NCBI GenBank assembly: GCA_902729315.2
Contig: LR746272.1
Location: 10,410,327 to 10,474,326, forward strand
Reading direction: 5' to 3'
Length of the DNA: 64,000 nucleotides
Origin: Spirodela intermedia
Lineage: Eukaryota > Streptophyta > Magnoliopsida > Alismatales > Araceae
Part shown: piece by piece, positions 35,019 through 47,248 of the stretch
How the letters are laid out: each line of letters starts with the position of its first letter
How positions within the stretch are numbered: the first letter of the stretch is position 1
Notes under the pieces: generated by a model
What the model was told of the DNA's origin: nothing
Seen by the model: the letters and a program-made list of their open reading frames with translations, nothing else
Database searches by the model: none
Program-made: the position numbers and the translations under genes

Positions 35019-37574
35019 GTTGAGTAGATGTAGGGAAAGAATAAGTTTCTTAGGACCAATCTCCAATCTGCTCCTTATTGCTGAGAGATGTGATGATCAA
35101 ATGAGCATGTTTTGTACATCGTAATTTACTATACTATTCCTTGTCATTGAGCATCAATACAGTTTAATTTGGATTTCTTAGTATGACTAGAATTGTTAAG
35201 ATTACTACTTAGAGCAAATATTAAATGCTAACTATTCATATGTAGAAACATAAATATGTTGATTTATTTTTTTACTTTACTATAAACATGACCATTTATT
35301 TATTAATTTTTTTTAAAAAATTAAGTACATCTAAATATGGTTACTACCAATTGGCTAAATATTGACATGACATTAAATTCTAACTTCTATATAGTTTACA
35401 AAGAACTAGAAGGCCAACTAAAAGTATGGAGGCTTTTCTTCATAACAAATAGTTTATAAAGGATTTTTACTCAATTAACTCAACTAATAACTTGAAAATT
35501 AATGAGATATAAAATATTTTTTCATATCTATGTATTTTTTACTACATTTTCCCTTCTAAATGGTTTAACATCAAGTCCCCAATGCTAGTTGTTAATGAAT
35601 ACAATAAAATATGTTTCAATTTATTTTTGATATCATGTAAATAAATTTATAAAGGAAACTTTGTCAATCATATCTAATTCTCACTTTCCACTAGTGAGAA
35701 AAATCCAAGCTATGTGCATTATGTTCCCAAAGTAATTTGATTCAAGATGCCTACTACACCATCACAACTTCTATGAGAAAGGACAAATTTAAGCTAGTTG
35801 AACTGATATATGCTTAGATCTTGTATTTATGGAACATAATATATGTTGGATATGATTGTGAACTACTATTTTGAGAAATCAAGTATTCTACATCTAATTG
35901 TAGTAATAAGCATGGTTATGTGATTTCCTTTTAATTTGTCATATGTTGATCTTAATTTTGAAATTTTTTCTCTTTTATCAATAAATTAAATAAAATCTAC
36001 AGGGTAAATAAGCATAGGTATGAGCCATATGTTAAAGTCATTTAATACACACACATATATCTAAATAAAATTTTCATTACATTTCTATTGAAAAAATATT
36101 ATATCATTAGATGTAATTCATGAATTCATTATTAAATTAATTATTGAATTTTTTCCCTATAATGTGATACTTAATATGACTAATGTGACATGGTTATTTT
36201 TATATTAAATATAGTCATTTTTAAAATTTTCTTATATTATATATTGATTCTGAAGTCTAGTGCTTAAAATGTGAACTAAATTGTACGATTTGACAATATA
36301 AGTTTTGTTCTAGATATGTGAATTTACAATAGTGAAGTGATGCTACAGATCTAATAATTGAATGTCTTACATCTATGAACTAAAGGATAAGTGGACTGAA
36401 GCCTTAGTATTACGGATTTGTTTTCAAAGAAACTTTGGTATTAATAATTTTAAAAAGTGAACTAGGGAGCCAACAACATTAGAAGTGCCACATTTTTCTT
36501 TTTTGCTAAAAAAAGTCAACTTAAGAAATCTCTATACATAGTATATTATAAATAGAAAGTAAATCATTATTAGTTATTATAAAAAATATATTTATGTTTG
36601 TAGTGCATGCTTCTTTAGAAAGGAACAATGTAGTTGTAGCTCCCTTTAAAATATATATGATAAGAAAATTATGAAATCAAAATATTTCTAAAAATCTAGA
36701 GATAGATATTATAACCATGGAAGCCAAACATGTTTTTGCCATTATGAAATATTTGCATAGATCTAAATGGGGCTTCCACATTGTCTTTTTGAGTCTTTTG
36801 AGTTACACTAGTTTTGGTATTTACACATTTTTCTCATCTTATTTTAGGCCACTAATAGAAGAATACTATTTCACTTCAAGCCTTGGTGCCTCTCCTTTCA
36901 TATTTGGGACTCATCATTTATAATTTTAATTAATAGTTGTATTTGAGTGAGTTAGTTGAATTGATAAAACACTAAAAATGATTTTTAATTGGTTAAAACT
37001 AAAATATTATTTTTGTCTAAAGACATAAGTAGTGATTGACAACTTAGACTTGCTCTTATTTATGTGATTGACATAAGTAGTGTTGTGTCATACCACTTCC
37101 TTAGTATTAAGTAAGAAGATGATTTAATCATAAGGATTTAGTAATCTTATATTCTACTCATATTTATTTTATACAATCAAAAAGTGATATCTTTTAATAA
37201 ATTATCTTCTTCTCAAAGATAGTTTGTTTGTTGATCAATCAAAGGTAATTTACTTAATAGATTCATGATCATTTTATTTACAATCATTTGATAATTTTTA
37301 TAACGATACTTTACGAATTGTGTTGATGATATTTTCATCGAGGATTGAGTGATTTTAATGACTTAATTGTTGACATACGATATACAAAAAAATTATGATT
37401 TAATTAAAAAATATATAATTTTTTAGCTTTGTGAGATTCAAACCCTCACTAATCACCCACCTACATGAGAGTGAGTAAAATAAATATATCAATACCCATA
37501 TAAAATAATGTCATAAGAGTATCTCCTTATCATAAACAAGAGGTATTTTAGGTATTAAAATTATTAAAAATCTT
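35019..37574. other. AT-rich intergenic DNA
   Basis: Very AT-rich with no recognised gene. The only ORF of note (36717-36923, 68 codons) is hydrophobic and unrecognised. Confidence 0.4.
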
Positions 37575-37995
37575 TTGGGAAGCTATGAGGTCGATTTAGT
37601 CTCACATTCGTTATTTTCTCGCATGTGTATGAGCACTTACTGCCCCATGTCTAGCTAGCCACCAATGATGTGGAAGGAAAATGATGCACACATGTCTCTT
37701 ATCGATCTTTAGTTGCTCGAGCCCCCTGCTCTTGGCTCCACCCCATTGTGCTTCTAACTTGGTTGCAAGCTCAATTGGCTAGTAGGTCTCATATTTTTTA
37801 TTTTCTTTATTTATCTCAAATATATAATTATAAAAATTATATATATTCACATAAAATCACATAATTAGTCAAAAAACACATTAATGAACTAGAAATTATT
37901 TTTATAACTTAACATAAATATAAGCCTATTTATCATGAGTTAAGGCTTAAAATATATTATTAATTAATTATTAACTCATTATAATGAAGACTTAT
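37575..37995 (-). repeat. Inverted partial copy of the dirigent-splitting element
   Basis: The reverse complement aligns with 33184-33675. Shared landmarks are ATAAGTCTTCATTAT at the end, CTTAACTCATGATAAATAG, CCTTCCACATCA and CATGTGCGAGAAA/CATGCGAGAAA. It is diverged by substitutions and indels. Its outer end coincides with the left end of the insertion, supporting a true element boundary there. Confidence 0.65.
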
Positions 37996-39719
37996 AAGTA
38001 TACATACTTAATTATCAAAATTTCATTATTTAACCACTCAATATGAAAAAGGGCATAAGTTATTTCTTATTCAATTTAATAATTATTTAATTATTATGAT
38101 ATTTGTCACTCTCTAAATTACATGTAATTTATAATTCATGCATTTATTACTTACTTTAGGTATATAAGTTTAAATAGAAATCAACTCCATTCAATTTTCT
38201 CAAAAGATTATTGATTGAGCATTGATGGACATAATATTTTCAATGTATTTATATTGACTTCTTACCTGATCTTGTCCTCATCGTCACTTTTATTACTTTT
38301 AATGAAATATTTACTCCCTCCCTCATGTGGTCGTTAATGATGTTAATACTTTGCATGGTGAATTGACATAAGTGGATGGACGATAAATTAATCATATAAC
38401 TATTGTATGCATCATTAATGATTGAATCATTAAGCTAACTTTCACCAATTTTATAATGAGTTTATGAAGTTGATGGGGGACAAGGAAAGCTATAAGGTTG
38501 GAGTGGCACCAACTACAACTAGTTAGACATGATGAATGCATGGGTTATAAATGTTAGAATGAGTATTCTCTAATGAATAAGTTAGCCAACATAATCAAAA
38601 TGATCACTTCTAGTTAATTAATTTTGATCATTAATTAGACTCAAGACAATATTATTTGTGGTCTTTGACACCATCCACATTATCACATCTCTTTATGTAT
38701 GGATATCTAAACATGAAGAGTACCATTGTTAAATAAACATGATGGAGACATTAAAAGCACTCATTAAACACATTGACAAGAATACATGGACATTTATGTT
38801 GCGCTATGTCATGTTTTATTTCTTGAGGTTAGTTTATTGGCAACATCACTCTGCTAGTCACACATTCTTTCAGGCAAAAGCACAAGCCAATAGGTCCAAT
38901 CAGCTCATAGTTTGGACAGTCAAAAATCTAAAATAAAAATTAAATGTCGTCTAATTAAGAATCTCGTGCATGTCCAAAAAATGTCAATTCCTATAGAATT
39001 TAGGATTTTCATGATCTATAAACCTAATTGATTTTGATTGGAATATATATTTGACTCAATTGATGATTGATTTCTCACCTTATTCTGAACCTATTTGGTT
39101 CTTGGGATCTAGCCACCCCCCTCCCCCCTGCTCAAAAGATGTTGGTAGAAGAGACAAATATGCACAGAGGAGGGTATTTTGAAAGAACAGCCCTTAAATA
39201 GGTAATAATAGTTTGAGCATGACTCCATCTTTTTGTGCCGTGGAGTTTACAAGTGGAACTACTTGAGAGGCATCTCTAGGGTGTCAAAAGTCCCCAAATA
39301 TCAATTTTTGATGAGGTGGGAACCACCTTAATCCCCCTTCCCCTTCATTTGTCTTCCCTTTTTGAGGCATGAACAATGTTACAATCAGGCATGCTTCAAC
39401 AGAGGGAATCACGCAGCCACTCTCGGATAGTGGGCTTCTTGGCAATCTTTGAGCTTGCCACTGCCTACTTAAGGCTACCACCCCCTCGATTAGTAGGGAC
39501 CTTATCTCATTGATATCTCTTCTCACTGTTGTATTCTCAAGTTTTGGGACCATTTCTACACCATCTTTTCTGGTTGCAATCTCGTTTTAGAAACTTTTAT
39601 CCCATAGTAGCTCTAGGACATTGCTAAATTCCTTGCCCTTTGCCTTCTCATCTTGACTCATCCTTGCTTGTTCTCAAATCATCCTTGCTCTGGGTTATTG
39701 CTTAGTTGTTTCTAGGGTC
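37996..39719. other. AT-rich intergenic DNA
   Basis: No gene recognised. The stretch 39620-39700 (CTTCTCATCTTGACTCATCC, then TCAAATCATCC) resembles 59735-59800, another shared repeat fragment. Confidence 0.35.
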
Positions 39720-40100
39720 CTTCTACAAGAACCACCCCTAGCAACAACACCACAGTGCACACAACAAGAGGACACAATATGCACAGTGGAGTGGAATACA
39801 CGATACCCATGCACACTAGCATGGTGGCCACACGTGCTGGCACGGTGCCCGCGCTTGACGGCATGGCACCTGGGTGCGTTGGTGCAGTGTTTGTGGATAA
39901 TGGCACGGCACCCACATGTGTTGATGCAGGGCATGCGACAATAGCACAACATGCATGCAGAATAGAGTCATGTTCGCAGGCGGCAGCGTGACACATGTGT
40001 AGGGAGGCACAACATTGTTGCGCACAATCTCAATGTGACAACCTAAGGCCATGAGAGCAGATAATGATGTCAATAGCATGACATCATATGGAGGGGAGGG
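39720..40100. repeat. GC-rich degenerate short-repeat block, copy A
   Basis: An island of GC- and CA-rich sequence in AT-rich DNA built from imperfect units of about 24-30 bases resembling GGCACGGCACCCACATGTGTTGATG. It ends with a stretch shared with copy B: GTGACAACCTAAGGCCATGA and a TAGCATGAC-TCAT motif. It probably lies in the LTR or leader of the gypsy relic that follows. Confidence 0.6.
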
Positions 40101-41265
40101 GGGCAGAGGCCATCATTAGTTCGATATCATATGGAGTGAGAATACTAAATATCATATTGAAATTGTAAATAATTTTGTCCAAGGGCTCATCTTTATAAAG
40201 GGACTCTCGGCCACATATATGGGACACATTTGTTGTCAGGAATATCTATTTTGGTCATATGTGGGCTCATTGGAGATCAAACTTCTTAGAGCTCGATAAT
40301 GATTTTGTGCAAAACAACTGACTTCTTTGTTATACTAGTATCAGAGGTAGGTTGCAAAAGGTTAGACACTCCTATCCTTTCTTCTTCTTCAATATTGGCA
40401 GAGTACCACTGAGGTGGAAGGTAGAGTGAGAACGAGCAGTATCAAAGAGTAGAGAATTGCCCAACTTATATAGCAACAAAAAATCATGGATAGAACCGTT
40501 GAAGCCCTTATGGGCCAATTGCAGGCTTAGTCCAATAGCTTGTGAGAACAATGGGAGGGCCGAATGACCCATATAGAGGAACAGGCCTATGAGGTCACGA
40601 ATGCAGCTGGTGTATTGTCCAAGAGGTTTGATGAAGAGATTTGGTCTATTTACAACCAAACAAGGGAAATGCCTATATCTTATGTAGCCCAAAAAGATGA
40701 AATTTCAACATTATGGGGATAATTTATTGAACAAAGACCTCCATATTCGAATCAGTAATCTCCGAAGACCATTGAATTATGGTTTGGGGCTTGTATTGCC
40801 TTGGGTCAACGCTCCTAAACCCAAGCCTTATTTAGGGGAGCAGGGTGTAATACTAAATGGATATTTTCTTTGGGACCTGTAATAATACCTCAATAAAAGT
40901 ACCTCTTCGAAGGAGGATGAAGTTTTTTTTAAAGATCCATCAAGACCACCAGTTACGTGCTATGACGAATTGTCCAAAAAAATTCAAGAGCAATTTAGTC
41001 TAGCAAACTCTGGACAAGCCACTTAGACAACTATAAGATAGTTAAAGCACACTAAAACTATTCGGGAAAATACATGAAAAAATTCTCAATACTCATGTTG
41101 GAGGTACTTAGGATGGACGGGGAGGATAAGTTTCACTATTTCATTGATTGATTGCCAACATAGGCATAGAATGAGATTCAGAGACAAGACGTCTAAAATA
41201 ATATGGGACTAATGACGGTGGCAGATGAGTTGATGGACAACCGATGTCACTCAAAGGATCCCATT
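40101..41265 (+). pseudogene. Ty3/gypsy gag relic with primer-binding site
   Basis: TAGTATCAGAGGTAGG at about 40338-40353 resembles the initiator-Met primer-binding site TGGTATCAGAGC. A broken frame follows from about 40487 (MDRTVEALMGQLQA). A gag core lies at 41095-41250: MLEVLRMDGEDKFHYF, then NEIQRQDV and VADELMD, matching the family pattern EDK-F-F...GL-PWAQ-E-RRQ-V...A--LMD. No pol is seen. Confidence 0.6.
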
Positions 41266-42269
41266 TTTGCGTAACTTTTGACATTATTTTTAGTTGATTT
41301 TGAGCCTTCCAGTAGATCAGATCAGGTATGGCTGATCCTATCTCCCAATTCTAGGTACCGTCCACATGGCTCTTTCCCTGAGAGGTGGCAACCTTTAGAA
41401 TCTGTTCCGCTTTCTGACAGGTTGCATTGAGACAGTTTGAAGCTGTAAAGAAGGTCAACCTCGGGATGCGACCCTGCCCACATTGGGGAGTTAATGCACA
41501 CGATAGAAAATCATTTACAACAAGGTCTATCCGCTTCTTGCGGACTGACGGCAAACAAGAAGCTATCCCAAATGCATTTTGTATATGCAATGCAATCAAC
41601 TGATTTCAAATCTCTGGTGGCGACGAGGACGCTTCTAGCTAGTCGCAGCCTGGCGGTCAGTGAATGCCGCATAGCGCCTGTGAGCCAGAGCGTGCGCTGG
41701 GATGCGGCAATCGTGCGTGGTTATCCCTGCGCTCATGATTGTCATAGTTTAAATGAATGTGACATTTACTACATGAGACCATTTGCATCGGATTTACATG
41801 AGAAAACGAATTCCATCTACCTAAAAAAAGGCTCAAGGGCACAAACAGGATTTCTGAAAAACAATAAATGCTTCTCGATCAGGAATGTTCCTATTATAGC
41901 TATGGTATTTTCAAGCTTTTAATATGCACACTAAAGTTTACCGGTCATTCAGTGGTTGAGTCAAATGCATTTGCACGCCACGATCGATAACATAAGTTAT
42001 CATTTTCACCATCTTGGGGATAGAAAAATAATAATCTTGCCCATGTGGTAGTTGCGTCATCAACTTTCCTCTCTTGAGACCTACGAACCGCGAAATTGCT
42101 TCCTTTTAAAGAGTTCCAGCCCTAGAAGGGTTTTCCTTTGGACCAAGAAGTTTATGTAAGTCGAGTCTTACAACCAAAGTAGATCGACTACGTACTCTGA
42201 GACATCTGCAGTGGTTGACAAGCTGAAGATAGAGGAAAGAGAGTATGCCTGTCATGAAGCATATGCTAG
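41266..42269. other. Intergenic at the start of GC-richer island 2
   Basis: Composition shifts from AT-rich to mixed near 41.3 kb. An unrecognised 142-codon ORF lies at 41494-41922. The last part may include the degraded NLR segment upstream of the kinase-2 motif. Confidence 0.35.
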
Positions 42270-42815
42270 TGGATTCGTTCCGGATGGACACAGCAGATGA
42301 CAGCTGCGCAGATCTTGGCAGCTGTCATGAAGCTTAGCCTCATCGTCGAAGTTAAAAGAATACTTCTCGATGCGGATAATCTCTTAACGGCAGACCCGTA
42401 GCAGAACTCCCGCGAAGGCCCTTGAAGGGCGCTGCAGCCAGCTGGAATGTGTTGATGACTACTCGTCTGAAAAAACGTGGACAGGCGTTAGCGTCTCTCC
42501 TTGATGTGGTTGTTAAAATCGTTGAGAGAGGTGTGAACGTCTCTCAGACGATGAAGGCTATTGGAGGGGTTGTGAGACTCGACGACAGGAACAGGTTGCC
42601 TTATACGCGTATATGGTCTTCATCCGCATTCCTAAATGACGAGAGATAGATTATGAAGGCCTTATACATGTCTGACAAGTATCTGTACCCCCACACGCAG
42701 CAGTGATTCCTCCTGCTTCCTCCATCCCTGATAGTTTCTGGAGGACCATGTACTCGTTCGCCCCTGTAGAGCGTTTTGGTGAAGAAGTGGGCCATAAATC
42801 CCTGGAACACTCAAT
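42270..42815 (+). pseudogene. NLR (NB-ARC) pseudogene fragment A
   Basis: A degraded kinase-2 motif (VKRILLDADNLLTADP, for VL-LDD-W-ADP) is near 42350-42400. It is followed by PLKGAAASWNVLMTTR (RNBS-B, for GS-VLVTTR), LLDVVVKIVERGVN...MKAIGGVVRL (GLPLA-type helix, with the GLPLA itself lost) and IWSSSAFLNDE. A broken winged-helix segment (IMKALYMSDKYL) follows. This order is the NB-ARC of CC-type plant resistance proteins. The P-loop is missing, stops are present and the frame breaks, so it is dead. Confidence 0.75.
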
Positions 42816-42823
42816 AATTGAGC

Positions 42824-42911
42824 ATCAACGAGGGTGCTCAGTGGAGATGCACTGATCGAGGGTGCTCAGCGGAAGTTCTCAGCGGAAGTGCTCAGCGGAG
42901 ATGCAATTGAG
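42824..42911 (+). repeat. Short minisatellite, GTGCTCAGCGGA units
   Basis: About five imperfect units of GTGCTCAGCGGA(A/G)(G/A)T, with variants GTGCTCAGTGGAGATGCA and TTCTCAGCGGAAGT. It lies directly after NLR fragment A. Confidence 0.6.
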
Positions 42912-43689
42912 TGGAGTATGGGGACTACTTTCATAGAGAGAGGTTCGGTCGCCTCTCAGGTGCAATCGGGAGGCGAGATATTCTTCGGTGATGCATCGCA
43001 GCACTGAGGATGTAAATCGAGGGTACTCGTCGGTATTGTTTTGTCGATAACGGAGCTGCTATAGACCCCGGCATCCTTGAGGACTCTCTTCATCCCTAAT
43101 TACCCCCATTGAGGACTGCTTCTGCGAGGGGACACCATTCAAACTCCCGGACAATTGGGAATGTTCAGCGCCAGTTCAGTCCGCACCACACTAAGAACAA
43201 GTGTTCTGTACCTATATTGTATATATACCTTGAAATTATGTTGGCGCATGAAAGAATATGTCAGCCCCAGGTAGTCTAGCCGAGGGTTGATTCAACGAGG
43301 GAGGGTCCCCTTTCTGGGAGTTTGGTTGACCACTGAAATCTAGTCATTTACGATAACCTCCTATTAAGTGGGGGGCAGTTTTCTCTTTGTTGAAGATGTA
43401 TGAAGCCGAATTCTGTATTAGGAATTGGCTCAAAAGTGAAAATCAGCTATCTTTCGGGGGAGTGGGTGGTTGGTGGTGGGGGATTTTATTTCTCGAGGAG
43501 AGAGAGTCTTGGTACAGTTTGGATGGGATCCTATCAGCGAGTTATTTTCTTCTCGTGTTGTTTTTCCTTGCGTGAGGGTTTTCCACGTGACTTTTCTGTG
43601 CTGTGTTGTGATTTTTATTTTATTTTGTCCATCACGTTCTCTATTGCATGTGGCCAATTGGCGTTGTGTCTCAGCTCAGAGAAAAAAGT
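42912..43689. other. Spacer between convergent NLR relics
   Basis: Mixed composition, a TATATATA patch near 43226, no recognised gene. Confidence 0.35.
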
Positions 43690-44830
43690 TCAGTTCCAGG
43701 CAATTATTCACACGCACTCTCGCGTCTTGTGCCCAAGAGCTTCGATAATGTCCCTTCTCAGAAGCAATCTCCGCATAGGTTTCTTCAGAAGAAGTGGGCA
43801 GGCTCCCTGCCCGCTACCGATAACCAGCCTCTCCTCCTTCATGCGCTGCCGTATAAATTCTCACCTTCAAACAGGAATTGAGCAAGCAGACGTCGGAGAT
43901 CGTGCATCTTGAATTCTTAACCTTCTAAGATCGACATTTGCGCCTGCGGGAGGCTCCTCCCGATCAACTCATTGAAATATTCATATTCTAAGTCTTCCAA
44001 CTTTATGGCCCTTTTCTTTCGCGAACCCCTCGGCGATTCATTTGTGTATCATAGGTCCTCGGGTGGGTGGATGCATGGTCCTCGGGAAATACCGAGAGAT
44101 ATAAGAAGCACTGTCTGATGTGCGGGTAATTCCTGGTAAGACAACAACAAGGCTTCGAAAACCTCTCTTTCTCCTACTCTGGAAAGATGGAAGGACCACA
44201 CGCCATCGTTGAGTATCTCCTCCCACTCCCCCGTGCTCCTGTTCCCAAGTCTTGAGAGTCCGACTATTTTGACCTTAATCACTAGAAGGCTCTCACATTT
44301 CTCGATAATTTTTACCACAAGACCAGCTAGAGTAGAAGTCTCCTTTTCTGTCATCTCTAAAGGCCTTGTCACACAACAAGGAGAACAAGGCATGTGTCAT
44401 CAAGAACAAGAAAAGGCCTTTTCCCTTCGATGAGACATCAGATCATCGGCTCCGGATGCTCTCTACTCTGGCCTCCAGTAGGATATCCTCCTGCGCATTC
44501 TATGATTTCTCTTTGTACCTTTACCCCGTTAAAGTCCTCGGAAACACAGACCCACATCATCATGTGAAAATTATCTGTGATCATTTTACAATTGCAAATG
44601 GTTCAAGGTAGGCTGGTCTTTCCAAAAATCCCGTCTTTGTGAACTCTGCTTCTTTACATTGGAGGAATTGTCTTCCAAGGGATTCTTATGGAAGAAATTG
44701 TGGAAGAAAACTTGTCCCAAGCTTTGACTCGAGTCTTTTATGTCGGCGGATAGTATTAGCTTAGCATAGGTCATTAAACAGTCTGGTAACCGAGCCATGA
44801 AAACGAGATAACAAATCGGCATGTATGATG
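43690..44830 (-). pseudogene. NLR (CC-NB-ARC) pseudogene fragment B
   Basis: On the minus strand one frame gives a P-loop (GIFGKTSL, for G-GKTTL, about 44634), MMMWVCVSEDFNGVKVQREI (RNBS-A) and LIEGKRPFLVLDD (kinase-2, near 44410), with two stops. A shifted frame gives the GLPL helix region VVKIIEKC, IKVKIVGL, NRSTGEWEEIL and EVFEALLLSYQELP (44394-44100). Next come the winged helix ending in LEDLEYEYFNELIGRSL and the MHD motif EFKMHDLRRLLAQFLF (about 43875). The start of LRRs follows (LVIGSGQG, RRLLLRRDIIEAL). At least three stops and several shifts; RNBS-B is missing. It points towards fragment A, tail to tail. Confidence 0.82.
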
Positions 44831-47215
44831 CAAAATTTCCGATTACCTTTGCCGGCTTATAGTCTTCTATTCCTCAAATCAAGGGGTTGGAGACGAGATA
44901 CGTCCGTGTGATGTGCTTATTTCTTTCTCGCACTGTTTCTTTTTACTAGGTACGTGTGATGTGCAAGAATGTGGATATTTTATTGTCAAATTAATTAATA
45001 ATGAAGATGAAATAAACACTAGGATGCTCATTTAGTATAGATATGCTATGAGATTTGAACTCTGCACTAGCGACATCAAGTCTTGTTGAGATGTTGAATT
45101 TTAAACTTTAGTAACATACGAATATTTAAACTTATGACGTCCGTGAACGCGAATACTTTGCCAATTGAGTGATGCAGGTTTCAAGAAGATTACTCACACA
45201 ATGGCGTTACCAACAAACAATGGTTAACAAAACGGAAGAGAAATGACGAACCACAACACACCAGATTCAAACAAATGCTTGTTCTTTAGGAAAACAACGA
45301 GAGGGTAATGATATCTCACTAAAGAGCTGAACATCTGGATTACACTCAGTCTGCCTCATATACACAGAATGTGTATGACCAACAATGTGCTTTCCTCCAT
45401 CTACCAAAGACCAGTTTCGAGATTAGGTTTTATGTCTTACTCAAATACAAAATGACCCTCATTTGATAAAAAAGTAACAGATATTAACTTGGTGCACCTA
45501 TGGCTACGCATGTTGAAACACTCATTTTGTCATTGTACTCCAACAAGAATTCAAGGTAAATTCCCAAAAAAAATTAGTCAAAACAAATGTTAACTAAAAA
45601 CAGAGTTATAAAGAACTGGCTCGGGCAGAATGCTTAACGATATTTTTCAAAGTTTGCACAAAAGTCTAGAACCATTCATTTAAGTCTCATGACGGTAGCC
45701 GTGCGAAATGCTCATCCGCCCTCGTCGGTATTCAGTAAATCTTCATCTAGAAAGGATCGCTCCTCCAAATCGTTAGCGAAAATCCAACCCCAGTTGACTG
45801 GACAGATATCAACTTACGCTGGCGGATCAGGCCGTCATGTATGATCATATCTTTCAAGTTGCAGACCTCCTACGCATGCAAATCGTTGACGCGGTCTGGA
45901 GAAGACGTTCCCAATAGTTAACCAGGGAGGCTGTATGTTTTTAATGCCTGCTACACGCTTCTGTAAGAGAAGCTATAAATGGGAAGGATAAGTCTGCACA
46001 AGTTAGACACTGCCACGAGACGTGCCAAATAGGTGTTAGACAGCAAGATAGTGCTCGTGCATTCATGATAATTTAATGGAAAACTACTACAACTCACGAG
46101 CATGTTCTAATGACCAAGCCATAAACATCTCTCCATTAAATACAATTTTTTTATTAGAATGGAACCAGCCTTCCTTCGTGCTGGCGCTGACGAAATGACG
46201 GAAACGTTATGCCCAAGCTTCACTATGAGTTTTCCTTTCCGCTTAATCTCTGCCTCAACAGGCTCTCTTGACTGATGCCTTTCATATCTTTCGGCCAGTC
46301 GTGTGTACCCATCGCTGAAACCTTGACTTATGCTTCAGCAGTGAAGGGGTCGATTTATTTGTTCTTCCCTAGTTCCTCTTGATTGAACAGTAATCCGCAA
46401 AGGATCATACCCTTTTAATTCGGATTGCCCCTCTCCTCGGGTAAGAAGACGAGCGAATGAAATGTTAGACTCATAGCCGACTTGGAGAGAGAGAGGGAGA
46501 GAGAGAGAGAGATCGGGTTGAAACGGTTGCCAACTAAAGTTGCAGCAGCAATTTCCAGCACTCTTTCGGAGGTTATAAGATACGGAGGGTGGGTCATATT
46601 GTGCTTCAGATTGAAAACGGGAAGTTGCAGGGTCATTTCCAACCTCCTCTAGAAAGGAGTATAAGAAAAACGTTGTAGGACCGACACATTATGCCAATGT
46701 TTGATGAATTGTGGCGCGCAAAACATGGCACGTTGGACGCGCACAAACATTAAAGCTGTATAAGAAATAGCCACATTTGATTCTCGATTTGTCTTAGTCG
46801 TCGGCCAGTAGATCGTCATAAACTGTGGCATCTTCTAAACAGTCAATTGGGGCTCTATTATAATGACATGATCGGGGAATGCTGATCAGACCGCCAATCC
46901 AATCCTCCACACCTGCTTACTGCTCTGGACCTGAACTGGCCCAAACTTTAGTTTTTTCTTACTACTCAAAAAATCATCTCTTACATGAATGGGCTAACCA
47001 TTAAGTTCTAGGCCCTAATCTACTCGTGCACTACCATACACAGTTTGACGAAATGGGTGTCAACGGACGTGATAAAAAGACTTGGTGGGAACGTCTTCTC
47101 AAATGCCGATAACTTGTGCCGGTTCAAGAACGCCATGCGGAGTGCCCAATCTTTCCCACCATGTACTTATCCCTCCACAGAGACATAGAGAGACGGTAGT
47201 TTCTGAGTTCCCAGG

Positions 47216-47248
<33 letters not shown>

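Noticed and set aside
36717-36923. 68-codon hydrophobic ORF
   Set aside because: Isolated in AT-rich repeat DNA with no similarity I recognise.
33180-37995. Long inverted repeat (33.2 and 37.6-38.0 kb) as ends of one 4.8-kb DNA transposon
   Set aside because: The dirigent gene resumes at 34812, so the left copy has its own right end; two separate copies of one family explain the data better.
39755-39991. ORF rich in His, Thr, Ala and Gly in the GC-rich block (also 59292-59507)
   Set aside because: Open on both strands because of the repeat units; better explained as a nucleotide repeat than as protein.
42824-42911. Possible CRISPR-like regular repeat
   Set aside because: Units are contiguous and imperfect without spacers, and the DNA is plant nuclear.
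45030-45180. GAGATTTGAACTCTGCAC block resembling the 3' side of a tRNA or SINE
   Set aside because: Only one box is present and it is degenerate; not enough to call an RNA gene or SINE.
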